From positions 1 to 10,312 of the forward strand of contig JAAAOR010000088.1 in assembly GCA_009908735.1 (NCBI GenBank): a DNA stretch of 10,312 bases, written 5' to 3'. A program made the translations under genes and the position numbers. Each line of letters begins with the position of its first letter. The first letter of the stretch is position 1. This stretch comes from Spirochaetota bacterium (GTDB lineage: Bacteria > Spirochaetota > Spirochaetia > DSM-27196 > PWMO01). The notes beneath the pieces were generated by a model. It saw only the letters and a program-made list of their open reading frames with translations, ran no database searches and was not told the origin of the DNA. Positions 7,769-10,312 of the stretch are shown here, piece by piece.

Positions 7769-8204
7769 GAGAGAACGAAAGCAGAGGAGGACAGGGTTGA
7801 AAAAGCGCATCTTGATCGTGGCGATAATGGTGGTGATAGTCGCCGGTCTCTCGGTGGCCCAGGAAGAGCAGGAAACCGACGAATCAAAGCTCTTCGTGCA
7901 TACGGTGTACCTGAATCAGGTGTTCCGACATCGCCTCGGGTTCAAAGTGACATACACCGCGGAGAACCTCGACTACAAGCAGGTCTACATCCCCACGTCG
8001 TGGTTCACGCAGGCCGCCGGCAAGGGCGAGCTCATCGAGACACCTTCAAAGAGCGCGCCCTACATGGACGTCTACTACGAGAGCGGCGAGTTCTCTCACG
8101 TGCGTCTCTTCGTTCGTGACAATCCATTCCACATTACCTGGGGACGTCTGGAAGACGAGCCGAACGCCGAAGAGAGGTTCAACAAAGACACCCTCGAGCT
8201 CTGA
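7767..8204 (+). CDS. small predicted exported protein of unknown function
   Basis: I do not recognise the family. The frame encodes 145 residues from ATG 7767. The start is basic, followed by the hydrophobic stretch ILIVAIMVVIVAGLSVA (15-31), a typical Sec signal peptide with a plausible cut after Ala31. There is no lipobox cysteine. The remaining ~114 residues alternate aromatic and polar residues, suggesting beta structure, and end in a charged tail. Two starts compete. ATG 7767 has GGAGG seven bases upstream. TTG 7797 (residue 11) has AGGAGG six bases upstream and is the only one present on a transcript from the promoter at 7739-7768. From TTG the protein has 135 residues and begins KKRILIV, a more usual signal peptide. 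It lies 36 bases after argF and 18 bases before the DHH gene. A periplasmic or surface location is inferred. Confidence 0.85.
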   Translation: MRERKQRRTGLKKRILIVAIMVVIVAGLSVAQEEQETDESKLFVHTVYLNQVFRHRLGFKVTYTAENLDYKQVYIPTSWFTQAAGKGELIETPSKSAPYMDVYYESGEFSHVRLFVRDNPFHITWGRLEDEPNAEERFNKDTLEL

Positions 8205-8222
8205 CACTTCCGACGCTGAAAT

Positions 8223-9227
8223 ATGCAGGAATACACCCCACCCCCTGAGCTGCTCGATTTCCTCTCGAGCCACAAGACCTATTATCTCATAAGCCATACG
8301 GAGCCGGACGGTGACTGCCTTGCGTCGAGTCTTGCCCTTGGCCACTATCTCGAGCGCACGGGCAAGGTGGTAAAACACTACAACGAGGGTCCCTTTGTGC
8401 GGGGCGAGATACTGGAACTCGCATCGCCGTTTCGCCAAACCCTCTCGCCGGAAGAGATAGCCGCGGATGATGATCCAGCTGCGGTGGTTCTCGACTGCAG
8501 CACGCGCGAACGGGTTGGGGAGCTCGGGGAGGTGCTCGATGCGGTTCCCGTGGCGGTAATCGATCACCACGCCGCCGGGGAGCCCTTTGGTGATGCGGTC
8601 TACGTGGATCCAACCGCGCCTGCAACGACCGTCCTGGTGCAGGGAACAATCGAGGGCGCCGGGGCGGAGCCGGACGCCGAGGAAGCAAAGCTCATTCTCC
8701 TCGGACTGTCCACCGACACGGGGTTCTTCCGGCACCTCGATGTCGGCTCGGGTCGTGCGTTCCATGCAGTCGCTCGCTTGGTCGATCTCGGAGCGAGTCC
8801 GAAGGACACGTTCAACATGATGAACGGCGGAAAAACTCTCGCGGCCCGCAAGTTGCTCGGACGTCTCCTCGAGCGCGTGCAACCCGAGGCCGGCGGCAAG
8901 ATTGCCCTGACCTACGAGACCCGCCGAGATACCGCAGAGTTCGGGCGCGAGAACCGCGACTCCGACACTCTCTACCAGCTCCTTATGGGCACCCGTAAAT
9001 GCTCGGTGGTTGCGCTCATTCGCGAAGAAGAGGAGCGGGCCTGCACCGGAAGCCTCCGCTCGAGCGACGACACCGATGTCTCCCGCGTCGCGAAGAGCTT
9101 TGGGGGCGGCGGCCACAAACGAGCCGCCGGCTTCATGCTCGAAGAGACCCTGACCGAGACCTATGAGCGCGTACGGGATGCCCTCCTCGATCTTGTCAAC
9201 GACACTGCGCGGCCGCAGAGCCATTAG
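8223..9227 (+). CDS. DHH/DHHA1 family phosphoesterase, NrnA-like (nanoRNase / pAp phosphatase)
   Basis: Proteins of this family are Mn-dependent cytoplasmic phosphoesterases. NrnA types degrade 2-5 base RNA oligomers and often dephosphorylate pAp; related ones cleave linear cyclic-dinucleotide products. The 334 residues contain the DHH motifs in order: SHTEPDGD (24-31; His25, Asp29, Asp31), VVLDCS (Asp91), the name-giving DHH in VIDHHA (114-116) and STDTG (Asp165). The C-terminal DHHA1 domain has the substrate-binding GGGGHKRAAG at 294-303. All metal ligands are present and length is typical. I do not assign nrnA firmly because substrate choice cannot be read from sequence. The ATG at 8223 has no recognisable Shine-Dalgarno site, yet it puts the first motif at the usual distance. 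It lies 18 bases after the exported-protein gene and probably shares its transcript. Confidence 0.92.
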   Translation: MQEYTPPPELLDFLSSHKTYYLISHTEPDGDCLASSLALGHYLERTGKVVKHYNEGPFVRGEILELASPFRQTLSPEEIAADDDPAAVVLDCSTRERVGELGEVLDAVPVAVIDHHAAGEPFGDAVYVDPTAPATTVLVQGTIEGAGAEPDAEEAKLILLGLSTDTGFFRHLDVGSGRAFHAVARLVDLGASPKDTFNMMNGGKTLAARKLLGRLLERVQPEAGGKIALTYETRRDTAEFGRENRDSDTLYQLLMGTRKCSVVALIREEEERACTGSLRSSDDTDVSRVAKSFGGGGHKRAAGFMLEETLTETYERVRDALLDLVNDTARPQSH

Positions 9228-9473
9228 GCGGATTTCGGCAACTGATGTACCCCCACACGAGCATATCTCTCCTCGGCACGCCCCGCCCCGTCCCACATCG
9301 AAAGACGTTCACCATACGCACCTTCGTCGTTACGCTTGAGTTTGGGCTCGTGCTTGTTTCGTAAACGAATGTAAACAATTCCACCCGGACCGGATTTCAG
9401 ACCGTCTACAGCGGGCTAATCTCGGCATGCAGTTTGCTTGTTCTCTCTTCCACAACGCGTGAAGGGAGGAAGT
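9228..9473 (+). other. 246-base intergenic region upstream of the sigma-like gene
   Basis: I find no convincing gene, tRNA, promoter pair or T-tailed terminator here. The only clear structure is the repeat cluster at 9354-9378. Just before the next gene lies AGGGAGGA (9463-9470), its ribosome site. An 11-codon frame at 9427-9462 has no ribosome site and is probably chance. Confidence 0.6.
9354..9378 (+). promoter_or_regulatory. operator-like cluster of inverted and direct repeats
   Basis: Three overlapping symmetries are visible: TTGTTT (9354-9359) with AAACAA (9373-9378) as outer inverted arms; TTCGT (9358-9362) with ACGAA (9365-9369) around AA; and GTAAAC repeated at 9361 and 9371, ten bases apart, one helical turn. 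It is locally AT-rich in a GC-rich region and lies about 100 bases before the sigma-like gene. This suggests a regulator-binding site, but I cannot name the regulator. Confidence 0.4.
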
Positions 9474-10312
9474 ATGACGAAGCTGACGGAACTGGTTGTC
9501 GCGTATCAAAAGACGGGCACGGGATATGAGCAAGTCCGCCAACAGGTAGAACAATGGGTGTATTACTACCCCGCAACTCGGCCGGGGTTCTCTCAGGAAG
9601 ACTGCGCCGACTTTCTACTTTACTTCCGGGAAAAGGTGCCGGCGCTTCTGTGCAAATACGCCCACAGCGGTCGCTCTTTTGAGCACTATCTCGCGAGAAC
9701 CCTCAGATGGCAGTTGCGGTCGTTCGCTCGAGTGCGCCGGCGCCGCTCGCGTATGCACGAACTCACACGAGCCCCCGACATATGGGACGGGCTTATCGGC
9801 GTAGCTGAGAGCGGAGAGGATGTTTCACGCGTCGCGGCGACGGCCACGGAACGGCTCGTGGGCGCTCGCTGCGCCGGCGCGCCACAGGGAAGCGCATCCA
9901 GGCGCATGGTGATCCTCGCCATGAAGGCCGCCGTTCTGGTGAGCGATGCTCAGCTCGACGAACTGGCCAGGGTTACCGGCTACTGCGAGCACCGGTTGAG
10001 GGACTGCCGGGACGAGCTGCGACAGCTCGTAGGGCGTCGCGACCGACGTCGCACCGAGCTTCGCGCGAGACGCAACGACGCTTTCTTTCAGGTGAGGCTT
10101 GCACAGGACGAGCTCGCCACAACACCGGAAGAGCACCGGCGCGCGGTCGTACGCTGCGAGCTCGAGCGTCAGAACAGAAGACTGCTCAACGCCCGCAGAG
10201 AGCTTTCCCGGGTTCCCGCGGTTCCGACCAACGGGGAGATCGCCGTGGTCCTCGGCGTGCCGAAGGGGACTGTCGACTCTGCGCTCCACTATATGAAGCA
10301 CAGACTCCTAAC
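9474..10312 (+). CDS. sigma-70-like protein with separated region 2 and region 4 elements, 3' end outside window
   Basis: The frame is open for 279 codons to the right edge. ATG 9474 has GGAGG at 9465-9469. Residues ~25-90 look like sigma region 2: an acidic entry (QEDCADFLLYF), then K-x5-KY, GRSFEHYL, RTLRWQLRSFAR and a basic run. The same spacing occurs in ECF-type sigma factors as acid-DLxQ, SF-x2-WL and an RN-like helix. Residues ~251-279 (NGEIAVVLGVPKGTVDSALHYMKHRL) look like the region 4 helix-turn-helix. Between them lie ~160 residues instead of the usual short linker. They include a hydrophobic helical part (145-186) and a highly charged, Arg-rich, probably coiled-coil part (187-246). 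It could be a divergent sigma factor, an anti-sigma decoy or another DNA-binding regulator. Similar proteins seem to occur in spirochaetes, from memory only. Confidence 0.75.
   Translation, partial: MTKLTELVVAYQKTGTGYEQVRQQVEQWVYYYPATRPGFSQEDCADFLLYFREKVPALLCKYAHSGRSFEHYLARTLRWQLRSFARVRRRRSRMHELTRAPDIWDGLIGVAESGEDVSRVAATATERLVGARCAGAPQGSASRRMVILAMKAAVLVSDAQLDELARVTGYCEHRLRDCRDELRQLVGRRDRRRTELRARRNDAFFQVRLAQDELATTPEEHRRAVVRCELERQNRRLLNARRELSRVPAVPTNGEIAVVLGVPKGTVDSALHYMKHRLL

Noticed and set aside
8046..9296. Minus-strand open frame of 416 codons opposite the DHH gene
   Set aside because: The + strand carries all DHH and DHHA1 motifs. The antisense frame has no recognisable domain and overlaps two + strand genes.
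9427..9462. Eleven-codon frame just before the sigma-like gene, as a possible leader peptide
   Set aside because: No ribosome site, no run of a regulatory codon and no attenuator hairpin next to it.
9825..10301. Minus-strand open frame of 158 codons at the right edge
   Set aside because: The + strand frame from 9474 is open to the edge, has a good ribosome site and shows sigma-like motifs at both ends. The antisense frame shows none.

Overview
The window is one gene-dense stretch of GC-rich bacterial chromosome. All genes lie on the + strand, and there are no insertion sequences, phage genes or CRISPR arrays. I think it comes from a spirochaete of the Spirochaeta group, with moderate confidence only. 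The evidence is the GC-rich bacterial gene set and, at the right edge, a divergent sigma-like protein of a kind I associate with spirochaetes. No rRNA or other decisive marker is present.

Layout. Positions 1-622 hold five tRNA genes: His (GTG, cut by the left edge), Arg (TCG), Lys (CTT), Leu (TAG) and Gly (GCC). None encodes its 3' CCA. A strong intrinsic terminator follows tRNA-Gly, and the trigger-factor gene starts only 30 bases after it. Positions 696-6646 are a tight protein-quality-control cluster, tig-clpP-clpX-lon. The gaps are 36 and 3 bases, followed by a 4-base overlap of clpX and lon. Trigger factor folds nascent chains at the ribosome exit, ClpX unfolds substrates for the ClpP peptidase, and Lon is an independent ATP-dependent protease. 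The Lon carries an insertion of about 110 low-complexity, acidic, Ala-rich residues between its ATPase and protease domains.

Positions 6690-7730 are a separate unit: a good sigma-70-type promoter and an ornithine carbamoyltransferase gene (argF or arcB). A small predicted exported protein of unknown function (7767-8204) follows, with its own very good promoter overlapping its upstream start codon. A DHH/DHHA1 phosphoesterase of the NrnA type (8223-9227) comes next, 18 bases downstream.

After a 246-base intergenic region with an operator-like repeat cluster, an open frame begins at 9474 and runs off the right edge. Its N-terminal part resembles sigma-70 region 2 and its last visible residues resemble the region 4 helix-turn-helix. 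About 160 Arg-rich residues separate the two. This is the least ordinary gene in the window and the best candidate for something undescribed.
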